In this document: positions 23,752-32,208 of the stretch, in pieces
How positions within the stretch are numbered: position 1 is the stretch's first letter
Layout of the letters: each line of letters starts with the position of its first letter
Source of the DNA: CAYPNP01 sp964412195
GTDB lineage: Bacteria > Acidobacteriota > JAAYUB01
Direction of reading: 5' to 3'
Length of the DNA stretch: 64,000 nt
Assembly (NCBI GenBank): GCA_964412195.1
Contig: CAYPNP010000002.1
Location: 62,001-126,000 of the forward strand
Position numbers and translations under genes: made by a program
The notes under the pieces: generated by a model
What the model saw: the letters and a program-made list of their open reading frames with translations, nothing else
Told to the model about the DNA's origin: nothing
The model's database searches: none

Positions 23752-23910
23752 TCGATCTCTCCTGTCATGCCATAAAATGGGATAGCCATTGCCGTAAACG
23801 AATGATAATTGATGGACGAATTTCCTGTCAAGACCCCTTTTTTTGCAACCATCGGCAAAACAGACAATTACGCCCGTCGATGAAGGTTCCGGACATCGCG
23901 GGCGGGCCGG

Positions 23911-23988
23911 TTAGAACAGCTTGATGGTGAGGAAAAAGACAATGACGATCACCATCAGGAAAAAGGTCATGAGCAGGATGTCGGACAT
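23911..23988 (-). CDS. 25-residue single-helix membrane peptide
   Basis: An ATG at 23988 preceded by GGGAGACGAC opens a 25-codon frame, MSDILLMTFFLMVIVIVFFLTIKLF, ending in TAA. Nearly the whole peptide is one membrane helix, with a charged start (Asp) and a Lys near the end. It lies alone in the 324-base gap between the zinc peptidase and the GAF-like gene. Small single-helix proteins often modulate larger membrane complexes, but this one has no known partner. The call rests on the ribosome site and the clean hydrophobic profile. Confidence 0.55.
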   Translation of the reverse strand: MSDILLMTFFLMVIVIVFFLTIKLF

Positions 23989-24075
23989 GTCGTCTCCCGT
24001 CGCACCAACTGGATTGTGCCATCATATATCAAAAGCGTCAGTTCCACCAAACATTTTTTCTGCCGGCGGGTGGCG

Positions 24076-26145
24076 TCAGCGGAGCTCGTCCAGCGCCTTC
24101 TCCGTCGCCTGCAGGAGCGGTTCGGCGGACAGGCCGCCGCCCACCGCGCCCTCCATCCACTGCCCCGGCGTGAGACCGCCCTGCCGGCACATGCGCGTCA
24201 TCTCGGCGCCAAGGTTCCGGCCCTCCAGGTAGCGCTCGATCTGGAACGAGATCAGGTGGCCCACGGCGTAGTCCGGCAGGTAGAGCGACGCGTCGACCAG
24301 GTGGGAGTAGACGGCCAGGATGGTGACGTCCCGGGCCTTGAACACCGGCGCGTAGTACTGGTTCCACACGTCGCGGGCGATGGCGATCACCGCCGCCCGG
24401 AACTCCGTCGGCGTGGCCTGGGGGTGGGCGTAGAGCCAGCGCCAGGCGCGCATGTCCACGAGGGACACGCCGGCGATCTCATAGGTGTTCCAGAACGTGT
24501 CGAGCGTCTTCAGGGCGCCAACCTGCGGGTCCGTCGCCTGCAGCCCGAGCAGCTGGAGGTCCCGGCTCTGGAAGACGAAGGCGAAGCACTCGGTGAAGGC
24601 GTTGTTGGGGACGCCCTGGAGCAGGTAGTAGTCCATCCCGTTGAGGGAGAGCACCTGCTCCACATTGTGCCCCAGTTCGTGCACGGCGATGTTGTAGCCC
24701 TTGTAGTTCATGCCGTCGGGCATGACCCGCGTCCGCAGGTGGGCGCTGTCGCTGCGCATCCCGGCGCCCATGGCGTGGCCGGAGCCGCGGGCCGGGTCCA
24801 CCACGATGTGGCTGGCGATGAAGGCCGCGCTGTCGGGGGTGAACCCCAGCTTGATCAGGATCGAGGGGATGTCCTGCTGGAATGCCAGGGCGGTGGGGTA
24901 TTTCGCACGCACGATCCGGTCCAGCTCCTCCTCGCTGCGCTGCCCCTTGGGCCGGAATCCCGCGTACCAGATGTCGAAGGGATGGAGCTCCCGGCCGAGG
25001 CGCGCGGAGATGAGGGCCCCCGCGCGGGCGGCCTGCGGCGACTCCAGCACGGACACCAGCAGCCGTTCCACCTCCGCCTCGGGGATCTGCCGGTCCAGCT
25101 GGAAGCGGCGGTCGATCAGCGTGGGCACGTCCGGGAAGTAGGGATCCAGCTTCTGCTGGCCGTGGAATATCCCCAGCCACTTCTCGTACCGGGCGCCGCC
25201 CTCGGCCGTGGCGGCCAACGGTGCGAGCTTGCCGTCCTTCTTGGCGAACACCTTGTTGGCGTATGGGTCCCAGAAGAGCTCGGGATTGTTGATGACCTGC
25301 CGGGGAATGCTCTGGTCGACGATGCGCTCCATGACCTGGCGGATCATCTCCTGGCGCGCCAGCCCGTTGAGGTTACCGTACTGCGCCTTCAGCTCGTCCC
25401 GCAGGTTCCAGTGGCTCAGCAGTTTCAATCCCGCCGGAAAGAGGGTCTGGCCGTCCGCCGTCACCAGCTGCCCGGCGAAGATGTTGTATTCGCTGATGTA
25501 GTTGTCCGCCTCGACGTAGGCGGCCGCCAGGCTCTGGTTGACCTCCGCCGGGACGCGGGCGATGAAGGTGTCGCCCAGCCGGGCCATCGCCCACTCCTCG
25601 CGGCTCCAGCCCTTGCCGCGCGCCAGCTTCTCGGCCAGCGGGTAGTAAGGGAAGTTGAGGATCACGACGCCGGCGATGCGCTGCCGGAAGAGGTCCTCGG
25701 AGAGGTGGGCCGAGGGGGAGTACTTCGCGAACAGGTAGTCCACCGGCAGCGGCGTCCCCAGGTCCAGGTCGAGGGGCGCCGCCAAGTCACGCCGCATTTG
25801 GTGGAAGTATCCATAGATGCTCTCGAAATTCTGGTCGAACCGTTTCAGCGTCTCGGAAAGCCGCTGCGGGTCGGCGATGTACTGCTCCAGGCAGAACGCC
25901 TGGAACTCGTCCGGCGATCCGTCCCCGGGCCGCCAGAGTTCCGCCAGCCGGCGCACGCCCGCCTCGATCCGGGGCTTCTGGGCCTCGCCGTACTTTCCGA
26001 CCAGCTTGCCGATCGTGTCCGCCTGGACGTTTGCGCCGATCTTCTCCATGGCCCGCTCCTCCGCCGCCAGCCGGCTCCCGCCGGCCAGAATCAACATCGC
26101 GCCCGCGAACAGGACCGCCGTGACCAACCCGGATCTGAACCGCAT
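24076..26145 (-). CDS. Secreted gluzincin-type zinc metallopeptidase
   Basis: 689 residues with a signal peptide (GLVTAVLFAGAMLILAGGSRLAA). The zinc motif is VHELGHNVEQVL with His489, Glu490 and His493. A downstream AFTECFAFVFQSRD gives the likely third ligand Glu, as in gluzincins. The largely helical sequence recalls M3-type oligopeptidases, but I could not place it in a named subfamily. I chose the ATG at 26145 because GGAGG lies eight bases upstream and the signal peptide begins there. It is 29 bases downstream of an M28 peptidase gene, so the two form a peptide-degrading pair in the cell envelope. Confidence 0.8.
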   Translation of the reverse strand: MRFRSGLVTAVLFAGAMLILAGGSRLAAEERAMEKIGANVQADTIGKLVGKYGEAQKPRIEAGVRRLAELWRPGDGSPDEFQAFCLEQYIADPQRLSETLKRFDQNFESIYGYFHQMRRDLAAPLDLDLGTPLPVDYLFAKYSPSAHLSEDLFRQRIAGVVILNFPYYPLAEKLARGKGWSREEWAMARLGDTFIARVPAEVNQSLAAAYVEADNYISEYNIFAGQLVTADGQTLFPAGLKLLSHWNLRDELKAQYGNLNGLARQEMIRQVMERIVDQSIPRQVINNPELFWDPYANKVFAKKDGKLAPLAATAEGGARYEKWLGIFHGQQKLDPYFPDVPTLIDRRFQLDRQIPEAEVERLLVSVLESPQAARAGALISARLGRELHPFDIWYAGFRPKGQRSEEELDRIVRAKYPTALAFQQDIPSILIKLGFTPDSAAFIASHIVVDPARGSGHAMGAGMRSDSAHLRTRVMPDGMNYKGYNIAVHELGHNVEQVLSLNGMDYYLLQGVPNNAFTECFAFVFQSRDLQLLGLQATDPQVGALKTLDTFWNTYEIAGVSLVDMRAWRWLYAHPQATPTEFRAAVIAIARDVWNQYYAPVFKARDVTILAVYSHLVDASLYLPDYAVGHLISFQIERYLEGRNLGAEMTRMCRQGGLTPGQWMEGAVGGGLSAEPLLQATEKALDELR

Positions 26146-26174
26146 CGTGAGCACCTCCGCCTGAATTCGGGAAA

Positions 26175-27134
26175 TCATTCCGACTCGAAGTATTCCACCA
26201 TGCACAGGACCGCCCGGGTGACCCGGGCGATGCTGTCCACGGAGACGTTTTCCGGTACGTCCTGTCGGGTGTGCCAGTAGCTGTTCCCATAGCCGTAATC
26301 GAAATCGATGATGTCCAGCACCGGGATGCCCAGCTCGCGGAACGGCACGTGGTCGTCCACGATGGCGCCCGACGCCCCGCCCAGCATGGCCGTGTCGCCC
26401 AGCTGCCGGCAGCAGTCCGCCAGGAGGCTGCGCAGCGCGCCGTCGGAGTTCTGGTCGTCCACCAGGTTCAGCTCCCTGTCGCCGATCATGTCCAGCAGGA
26501 TGAAGGCGCGCACCTGCCCGGACTCGCGGCGCTGCTCCAGCCCCCGGGCGTGCGCCTTGCTGCCGTACAGCCCGTCCGTCTCGGTGATGTCGCGGCCGAT
26601 GGCCTCCTCCCCGTCGAAGAACGCGAACCGGTAGGTGTGCCGGGTGTCCGCGGCGGCGAGCACCCGCGCCAGCTCGAGGACCGCGGCGGTGGAGGAGCCG
26701 GAATCATTCGCCCCCACGAACCGGATGCCGGGGATGCGCTTGGTGTCGATGTGGGTGGCCAGGTAGACGATCCGGCCGGACCGCCCGGGCTTTTCGCCGA
26801 TGACGTTGGCCATCTGGATGGCGCCGGCCGGCGTGAGGGTCCGGAAAGGCTCCTCGCGGGCCGACAGTCCCTCGGATCGCAGCCTCTCCTGGATGAGGGC
26901 CCGGCACGCCGCCAACTCCCCGGAAGCCGGCGGGCGGGGAGCCAGGCGGCTCAGCGCGGCAAACGCCTCGCCCAGGCGGACCGGATCCACCTGGCGCGCC
27001 AGCTTCCCACCGGCCGGGAGGCCTGCCTGTGCGGCCGCGGGGGACGCCGGCGGCGGAGACCCGGCAACCGCTGGTCCTTGGCGGCAGGCACACATCAGAA
27101 GCAGCGCCGGGACCAGCCTCCAGAGCGATACCAT
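26175..27134 (-). CDS. M28 family peptidase, glutaminyl-cyclase-like
   Basis: 319 residues with a lipoprotein-like start (SLWRLVPALLLMCAC). The M28 zinc-site motifs occur in order: ATHIDTK (His-x-Asp), GANDSGSSTAAV (bridging Asp), FFDGEEAIGRD (Glu-Glu), LLDMIGDRE and NSYWHTRQD (final His). The DGEEA plus LYGSKAHA spacing and the WHTRQD end resemble glutaminyl-peptide cyclotransferases as well as M28 aminopeptidases, so either activity is possible. The start is uncertain: the ATG at 27179 adds 15 residues but would overlap the divergent promoter. It is followed by a zinc peptidase. Confidence 0.85.
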   Translation of the reverse strand: MVSLWRLVPALLLMCACRQGPAVAGSPPPASPAAAQAGLPAGGKLARQVDPVRLGEAFAALSRLAPRPPASGELAACRALIQERLRSEGLSAREEPFRTLTPAGAIQMANVIGEKPGRSGRIVYLATHIDTKRIPGIRFVGANDSGSSTAAVLELARVLAAADTRHTYRFAFFDGEEAIGRDITETDGLYGSKAHARGLEQRRESGQVRAFILLDMIGDRELNLVDDQNSDGALRSLLADCCRQLGDTAMLGGASGAIVDDHVPFRELGIPVLDIIDFDYGYGNSYWHTRQDVPENVSVDSIARVTRAVLCMVEYFESE

Positions 27135-27161
27135 CGGGGCGGGAAGTCGCCGTCGCTCTTG

Positions 27162-27190
27162 TTGACTTGTCCGATGCATGAACCTATAAT
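27162..27190 (+). promoter_or_regulatory. Sigma-70 promoter of the VWFA gene
   Basis: TTGACT (27162-27167) and a consensus TATAAT (27185-27190) are separated by exactly 17 bases. Transcription should start near 27197. This argues for the GTG at 27228 as the start of the VWFA gene, rather than an ATG at 27174 that lies inside the promoter. Confidence 0.8.
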
Positions 27191-27227
27191 AACCTACGCA
27201 ACTTTCGATGGAAAGGGATTTCCCGGC

Positions 27228-28190
27228 GTGACAATATCCCCCCCCAACCCCAGAACGTCCAGCGGCGCCCGCCGGTTCGGGTGGGTCCTGCTCCTCGCCG
27301 GCCTCGCCGGATTGGCACAACTGCCGGGGCAGGAGACACCGGCCCCGCCGCAGGGCAAGATCGCCGTCCGGGTCGAGATGGTCCAGCTCCTCTGCACCGT
27401 GGTGGACAAGAAGGGGCAATACATCACCGACCTGACCAAGGACGATTTCGTCATCTACGAAAACAACGTCCCCCAGAAAATCGAGAATTTCGCCGCCCGG
27501 TCCGAGCTGCCGCTGACCATCGCCTTCCTGATCGACACGAGCGCGTCCGTCGCCAACAAGCTGAAATTCGAGCAGGAGGCCGCCTCCGAGTTCTTCTTCC
27601 AGGTGATCCGGGCCCAGGACAAGGCCCTGCTGCTGGAGTTCGACACGGGCGTGACCCTGATCCAGGATTTCACCAACGATCCGAACATGCTCTCCAAGCA
27701 GCTCAAGTCCCTGCGTGCGGCAGGCGGCACCTCCCTCTACGACGCCCTGTACCTCGTGTCCGAGGAGAAGCTGCTCTGGGAGCAGGGCGAGAGGCGCAAG
27801 ACGGTCATCGTGATCTCCGACGGCGAGGACACCGTCAGCACGGTCACTTTCGAGGACGCCCTCGAGATGTGCCAGCGGGCCGGGGTGACCATTTTCGCCA
27901 TCTCCACCAACAAGGGCGGGCACTTCGGCATCAAGGGCAGCGAGGAGGGCGACGCGGTCCTCGAGCAGCTCTCCTCCGCCGCGGGCGGAAAGGTCTATTA
28001 CCCCGCGAAACTGGAGGACCTCGGCCTGGCTTTCAAAGAGATCGACCAGGAGCTCCGCAGCCAGTACAGCCTCAGCTACCGCCCGTCCAACAACAAGCGC
28101 GACGGGACGTTCCGGACCTTCCGGGTGGCCGTCAAGAACAAGGACTACATCGTCCGCCACCGCAAGGGCTATTTCGCACCCAAAGAATAA
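27228..28190 (+). CDS. VWFA-domain protein of the Acidobacteria-associated type
   Basis: 320 residues. A hydrophobic signal segment (WVLLLAGLAGLAQLPG) is followed by IAVRVEMVQLLCTVVDKKGQY and the domain of a von Willebrand factor A fold. Its metal-site motif DTSASVANKL, Thr in GGTSLYDALY and VISDGEDTVS are visible. The C-terminal SYRPSNNKRDGTFRTFRVAVK and RHRKGYFAP are typical of the VWFA-related family abundant in Acidobacteria. It is secreted or anchored outside, with probable protein-binding function. The GTG start follows GAAAGGGA and lies downstream of the mapped promoter. It is divergent from the M28 peptidase. Confidence 0.9.
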   Translation: MTISPPNPRTSSGARRFGWVLLLAGLAGLAQLPGQETPAPPQGKIAVRVEMVQLLCTVVDKKGQYITDLTKDDFVIYENNVPQKIENFAARSELPLTIAFLIDTSASVANKLKFEQEAASEFFFQVIRAQDKALLLEFDTGVTLIQDFTNDPNMLSKQLKSLRAAGGTSLYDALYLVSEEKLLWEQGERRKTVIVISDGEDTVSTVTFEDALEMCQRAGVTIFAISTNKGGHFGIKGSEEGDAVLEQLSSAAGGKVYYPAKLEDLGLAFKEIDQELRSQYSLSYRPSNNKRDGTFRTFRVAVKNKDYIVRHRKGYFAPKE

Positions 28191-28198
28191 CTCTTTCA

Positions 28199-28228
28199 TT
28201 GACAGCAGTTTCCTTGGGATGCTATAAA
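28199..28228 (+). promoter_or_regulatory. Sigma-70 promoter of grpE
   Basis: TTGACA (28199-28204) and TATAAA (28223-28228) are separated by 18 bases and lie 17 bases before the grpE start. No CIRCE inverted repeat (the HrcA operator) is visible. Confidence 0.65.
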
Positions 28229-28244
28229 ATCCACAGGGACACTG

Positions 28245-28940
28245 ATGACTACGCCGAACACTCCAGACGAGCGGGACCCTGAACTCGAGGCCTTGGACGC
28301 GCTGGATGCCAAGACCACCGGATTCTCGACCAACGTTGATCTGGAGAAACTGTTCCAGGAAGCCGAACAGACCGTCAACCGGATCATCCACTCCAAGAAG
28401 GACCACAAGGACGAGCGGACCAAGACCGCGCCGCCCGAGCCGGCGCCCGCCCGCGAGATCGAGCTGAAGCTGGCCCAGGCCCAGGAAGACCTGGAGGAAC
28501 AGCAGCGGCGCTACCAGCAGCTGGAGCAGGACTTCCAGAACTTCCGGGACCGGACCGATCGCCAGTCCAGGTTCGCCGTCCTGCGCGCCAACAGCGATTT
28601 GCTCAAACAGCTGCTGGAGATCCTCGACACGTTTGATTTTGCCAACAACACGTTCACGTCCGACAAATTCAGCCACACGGTCGACAGCTACCGGAAAGGG
28701 TTCGACCTGCTCTACCGGCAGCTCGCCACCGTGCTGGAGAAGATCGGATTGACCCGGATCCCGACCGAGGGCCAGGCGTTCGATCCCAACCTGCACCAGG
28801 CCATCGAGGCGGAGGAGTCCGAGTCCTTCAACTTCCCGGTCATCATCAAGGAGCTCAAGACCGGGTATACCTACCAGGACATCCTCCTGCGGCCCTCCAT
28901 GGTCAAGGTGGGCATTCCGCCGAAGCGGTCGCCCGAGTAG
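28245..28940 (+). CDS. grpE: Nucleotide exchange factor GrpE
   Basis: 231 residues. An acidic, disordered N-terminus (about 1-75) precedes a long coiled coil (AREIELKLAQAQEDLEEQQRRYQQLEQDFQNFRDR). The C-terminal beta domain shows GFDLLYRQLATVLEKIGL, then FDPNLHQAI and the GYTYQDILLRPSMVKVG end, all diagnostic of GrpE. It releases ADP from DnaK. The upstream part is somewhat long. It is the first gene of a grpE-dnaK-dnaJ chaperone cluster that lacks hrcA. Confidence 0.95.
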   Translation: MTTPNTPDERDPELEALDALDAKTTGFSTNVDLEKLFQEAEQTVNRIIHSKKDHKDERTKTAPPEPAPAREIELKLAQAQEDLEEQQRRYQQLEQDFQNFRDRTDRQSRFAVLRANSDLLKQLLEILDTFDFANNTFTSDKFSHTVDSYRKGFDLLYRQLATVLEKIGLTRIPTEGQAFDPNLHQAIEAEESESFNFPVIIKELKTGYTYQDILLRPSMVKVGIPPKRSPE

Positions 28941-28948
28941 GATTTGCT

Positions 28949-28978
28949 TTGACTTTTTTTGCCGTTTGATTGCAGAAT
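28949..28978 (+). promoter_or_regulatory. Possible promoter of dnaK
   Basis: TTGACT (28949-28954) and CAGAAT (28973-28978) are 18 bases apart, directly after the grpE stop codon. The -10 is weak (4 of 6). Confidence 0.4.
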
Positions 28979-29005
28979 ACGTCCAAGTTTTTCAAGGGGA
29001 TCTGT

Positions 29006-30904
29006 ATGAGCAAAGTCATCGGTATTGATCTCGGCACGACCAACTCGTGCGCCGCGGTGGTGGAGGGCGGAACCACGCAGATCATCACCAACAACCTCGG
29101 CGGGCGGACCACGCCTTCCATCGTCGCCTTCACGGACAAGAACGAACGGCTCATCGGAACCATCGCCAAACGGCAGGCGATCACCAATGCCGCCAACACC
29201 ATTTACGCAGTCAAGCGGCTGATCGGGCGCAAGTTCAACTCTCCGGAAGTCACCCGCGCCAAGGACCTCCTCCCTTACCAGCTGGTCGCCGCCGCCAACG
29301 GGGACGTCCGCATCAAGATCCACGAGAAGATGTATTCCCCCCAGGAAATCTCGGCCATGATCCTCCAGTACATCAAGGTCAGCGCCGAGGAATTCCTGGG
29401 CACCCAGGACCTGGAGGCGATCATCACCGTGCCGGCCTACTTCGACGACTCCCAGCGGCAGGCCACCAAGGACGCCGGGGAGATCGCCGGCCTCAAGGTG
29501 AAGCGGATCATCAACGAGCCCACCGCCGCCGCGCTGGCATACGGCCTGGGCAAGAACAAGAGCGAAAAGGTGGCCGTCTACGACCTGGGCGGCGGCACTT
29601 TCGATATGTCCATCCTGGAAATCAACGAGGGCGTCTTCGAGGTCCTCTCCACCTGCGGCGACAGCTTCCTCGGCGGCGAGGACTTCGACCAGCGGATCAG
29701 CGACTGGATCATCCAGGAATTCTCCACCGAGACCGGCATCGACCTCCGCAACGACATCCTCGCCCTGCAGCGCCTGAAGGAGGCGGCCGAGAAGGCCAAG
29801 TGCGAGCTGTCCACGGTCACCGAGACCGCGATCTCCCTGCCCTTCATCGCCGCCGACGAGACCGGCCCGAAGCACTTCGACCGGACGCTGAGCCGGCAGA
29901 AGATGGAGGAGCTGGTCAAGGACCTGATGGAGCGCACCCTGGAGCCCTGCGAGAAGGCGTTGTTCGATGCCAAGCTCAACGTCGGCCAGGTGGACAAGGT
30001 CATCCTGGTCGGCGGCCAGACCCGCACGCCGCGGGTGCGGCAGATCGTGACCGACTTCTTCAAGAAACCGGCCAGCACCGAGATCAATCCGGACGAGGTG
30101 GTCGCGGTCGGCGCGGCCCTGCAGGGCGGCGTCCTGCTGGGGGACGTGAAGGACATCGTCCTGCTGGACGTCATCCCCCTGTCCCTGGGCGTGGAGACCC
30201 ACGGCGGCCTGTTCACCAAGATCATCGACCGCAACTCCACCATCCCGCTGAAGAAGACCCTGCCCTTCACCACCGTGGCCGACAACCAGACCACCGTCGA
30301 GATCCACGTGCTGCAGGGCGAGCGCGAGCTGGCCGAGTTCAACCGCTCCCTGGCCAAATTCGAGCTGGTCGGCATCGCCCCCGCCCCGCGGGGCGTGCCG
30401 CAGATCGACGTCACCTTCGAGGTGGACTCCAACGGCATCCTGCACGTGTCGGCGAAGGACCAGAAATCGGGCAAATTGCAGGAGATCAAGGTCACCCCGT
30501 CGTCCGGCCTGTCGCAGGACGAGATCCTGCGGATGAAGGAAGAGGCCAAGATGTTCTCCCAGAAGGACCAGGAGCGGAAGGAGAAACGCCTGGCCCTCAA
30601 CCGCCTCGACGGGCTGACGAAGAACGTCCAGCGCTCCTTCACCGAGTACGGCTACCTGCTCAACCCGGAGAAATCCAACCAGGTCAAGACCGTGCTGATG
30701 GAGGCGCAGCGGCTGCTCGCCCAGAGCGACGCTCCGGTGAACATCGTCGATCAGGCCTACCAGACCCTGGAGACGACGGCCATGGAGATCACCAACGCCA
30801 TGCTGGCCACGCCCGGCATGGCCGCCAAGGCGGAAGGCGACTCCCAGAAGCAGATGGAGCAGCTCCTGCGCGAGGCCATGTCGCCGAAAGAACCGGAGGA
30901 GTAG
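29006..30904 (+). CDS. dnaK: Molecular chaperone DnaK (Hsp70)
   Basis: 632 residues, the usual DnaK length. The ATPase domain shows VIGIDLGTTNSCAAVV, the conserved AYFDDSQRQATKDAG, VYDLGGGTFDMSIL and ILVGGQTRTPRV. The interdomain linker (KDIVLLDVIPLSLGVET) and the substrate-binding domain (LQGERELAEFN, VDSNGILHVSAKD) follow, with a helical lid. It folds and refolds proteins with DnaJ and GrpE. I chose the ATG at 29006, with AAGGGGAT seven bases upstream. A GC-rich imperfect hairpin (30906-30928) follows the stop codon and may attenuate readthrough into dnaJ. Confidence 0.97.
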   Translation: MSKVIGIDLGTTNSCAAVVEGGTTQIITNNLGGRTTPSIVAFTDKNERLIGTIAKRQAITNAANTIYAVKRLIGRKFNSPEVTRAKDLLPYQLVAAANGDVRIKIHEKMYSPQEISAMILQYIKVSAEEFLGTQDLEAIITVPAYFDDSQRQATKDAGEIAGLKVKRIINEPTAAALAYGLGKNKSEKVAVYDLGGGTFDMSILEINEGVFEVLSTCGDSFLGGEDFDQRISDWIIQEFSTETGIDLRNDILALQRLKEAAEKAKCELSTVTETAISLPFIAADETGPKHFDRTLSRQKMEELVKDLMERTLEPCEKALFDAKLNVGQVDKVILVGGQTRTPRVRQIVTDFFKKPASTEINPDEVVAVGAALQGGVLLGDVKDIVLLDVIPLSLGVETHGGLFTKIIDRNSTIPLKKTLPFTTVADNQTTVEIHVLQGERELAEFNRSLAKFELVGIAPAPRGVPQIDVTFEVDSNGILHVSAKDQKSGKLQEIKVTPSSGLSQDEILRMKEEAKMFSQKDQERKEKRLALNRLDGLTKNVQRSFTEYGYLLNPEKSNQVKTVLMEAQRLLAQSDAPVNIVDQAYQTLETTAMEITNAMLATPGMAAKAEGDSQKQMEQLLREAMSPKEPEE

Positions 30905-30992
30905 TCCCACACCGCGAATCGCGGGTGGTTCTTCGAGGGAAACCGCATCCCGCCGGCGCGGCCATCGCCGGAACGCCGGCCCCACCGACTCC

Positions 30993-31021
30993 TTGAGACC
31001 CGAACGATTTTCCACTATAAT
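30993..31021 (+). promoter_or_regulatory. Sigma-70 promoter of the dnaJ operon
   Basis: TTGAGA (30993-30998) and TATAAT (31016-31021) are separated by 17 bases, 38 bases before the dnaJ TTG start. It gives dnaJ, prmA and the two kinase genes their own transcription start. Confidence 0.72.
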
Positions 31022-31059
31022 TGGCCGCCGGCCTGCCGAGGCCGCTCGGGAGGATTCAC

Positions 31060-32196
31060 TTGACGAAGCGCGATTATTACGAAATTCTCGAAGTTTCCCG
31101 GGACGCGAACCTGGAGGACATCAAGCGGGCCTACCGCAAGATGGCCCTCCGCTACCACCCGGACAAGAATCCCGACGATCCCGAGGCGGAGGAAAAGTTC
31201 AAGGAAGCCGCCGAGGCGTACAGCGTCCTCAGCAACAACGAGAAGCGGGCCAACTATGACCGGTTCGGCCACGCCGGTGTGAGCGGGACGCCGTTCGACG
31301 CCGGATTCGATTCCGCGATCTTCTCCGACTTCTCCGACATCCTCGGCGGCCTCTTCGGTTTCGGCGACCTGTTCGGCCGGTCCGGCGCCCGCGGCCGGAC
31401 GCGCGCCCAGCGGGGCAACGATTTGCAGTACGAGCTGAAGATCTCCTTCATGGAGACTGCCTTCGGCACCTCCACCAAGATCAAGATCCCGGTCCTGGAA
31501 ACCTGCCCGGCCTGCGACGGCTCGGGCGCGGCCGCCGGCACCGGGCCGACCACCTGCCCCACCTGCGGCGGGCGGGGCCAGCAGCTCTACAGCCAGGGGT
31601 TCTTCACCATTTCCCGCACCTGCTCCCACTGCAACGGCAGCGGCCGGATCATCCGGAACCCGTGCGGCGACTGCCACGGCCGGGGGCGCGTCCGGCGCGA
31701 AAAGACGATCGAAGTCAAGATCCCGGCCGGCGTCTCGTCCGGCACCCGGCTCCGGCTCCAGGGCGAGGGGGAGGCCGGCGTGCAGGGCGGCCCGCCGGGT
31801 GACCTCTACATCCTGATCTACGCGGACGAACACCCCTACTTCCAGCGGGACGGCCTGGACCTGTACCTGGAATACCCCCTCTCGTTCGCCCAGGCCGCCC
31901 TGGGGACGGACATGGTCATCCCCACGCCCTACGGCGACGAGAAGGTCAAGGTCCCCGCCCACACGGAGACCGAGACCGTCTTCCGGATCAAGGGCAAGGG
32001 CATCCCCGAGATTGGCTCCAGCCGCCGGGGCGACCTCTACGTCCGGGTGAAGGTGCAGGTCCCGCGGAAACTGAGCCGGGAGCAGAAAAAGCTCCTGGAG
32101 GAGTTCGCCCGCCTCTCCGACGGCGAGGTCCAGGCCGCGCAGAAGGAAATCAACCAGAAGATCCGGGAATCGACCGTCCAGGTCAAGCCGAATTGA
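31060..32196 (+). CDS. dnaJ: Chaperone DnaJ
   Basis: 378 residues. A J domain with the HPD motif (YHPDKNPDD) at about residues 28-36 precedes a Gly/Phe-rich segment (GFDSAIFSDFSDILGGLFGFGD). Four zinc-finger repeats follow: CPACDGSG, CPTCGGRG, CSHCNGSG and CGDCHGRG. The C-terminal substrate-binding domains are complete. It is the DnaK co-chaperone. The start is a TTG at 31060 with GGGAGG six bases upstream; no ATG exists near the N-terminal KRDYYEIL. The gene has its own promoter. Confidence 0.96.
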   Translation: MTKRDYYEILEVSRDANLEDIKRAYRKMALRYHPDKNPDDPEAEEKFKEAAEAYSVLSNNEKRANYDRFGHAGVSGTPFDAGFDSAIFSDFSDILGGLFGFGDLFGRSGARGRTRAQRGNDLQYELKISFMETAFGTSTKIKIPVLETCPACDGSGAAAGTGPTTCPTCGGRGQQLYSQGFFTISRTCSHCNGSGRIIRNPCGDCHGRGRVRREKTIEVKIPAGVSSGTRLRLQGEGEAGVQGGPPGDLYILIYADEHPYFQRDGLDLYLEYPLSFAQAALGTDMVIPTPYGDEKVKVPAHTETETVFRIKGKGIPEIGSSRRGDLYVRVKVQVPRKLSREQKKLLEEFARLSDGEVQAAQKEINQKIRESTVQVKPN

Positions 32197-32208
32197 GGTG
32201 AGGACCGC

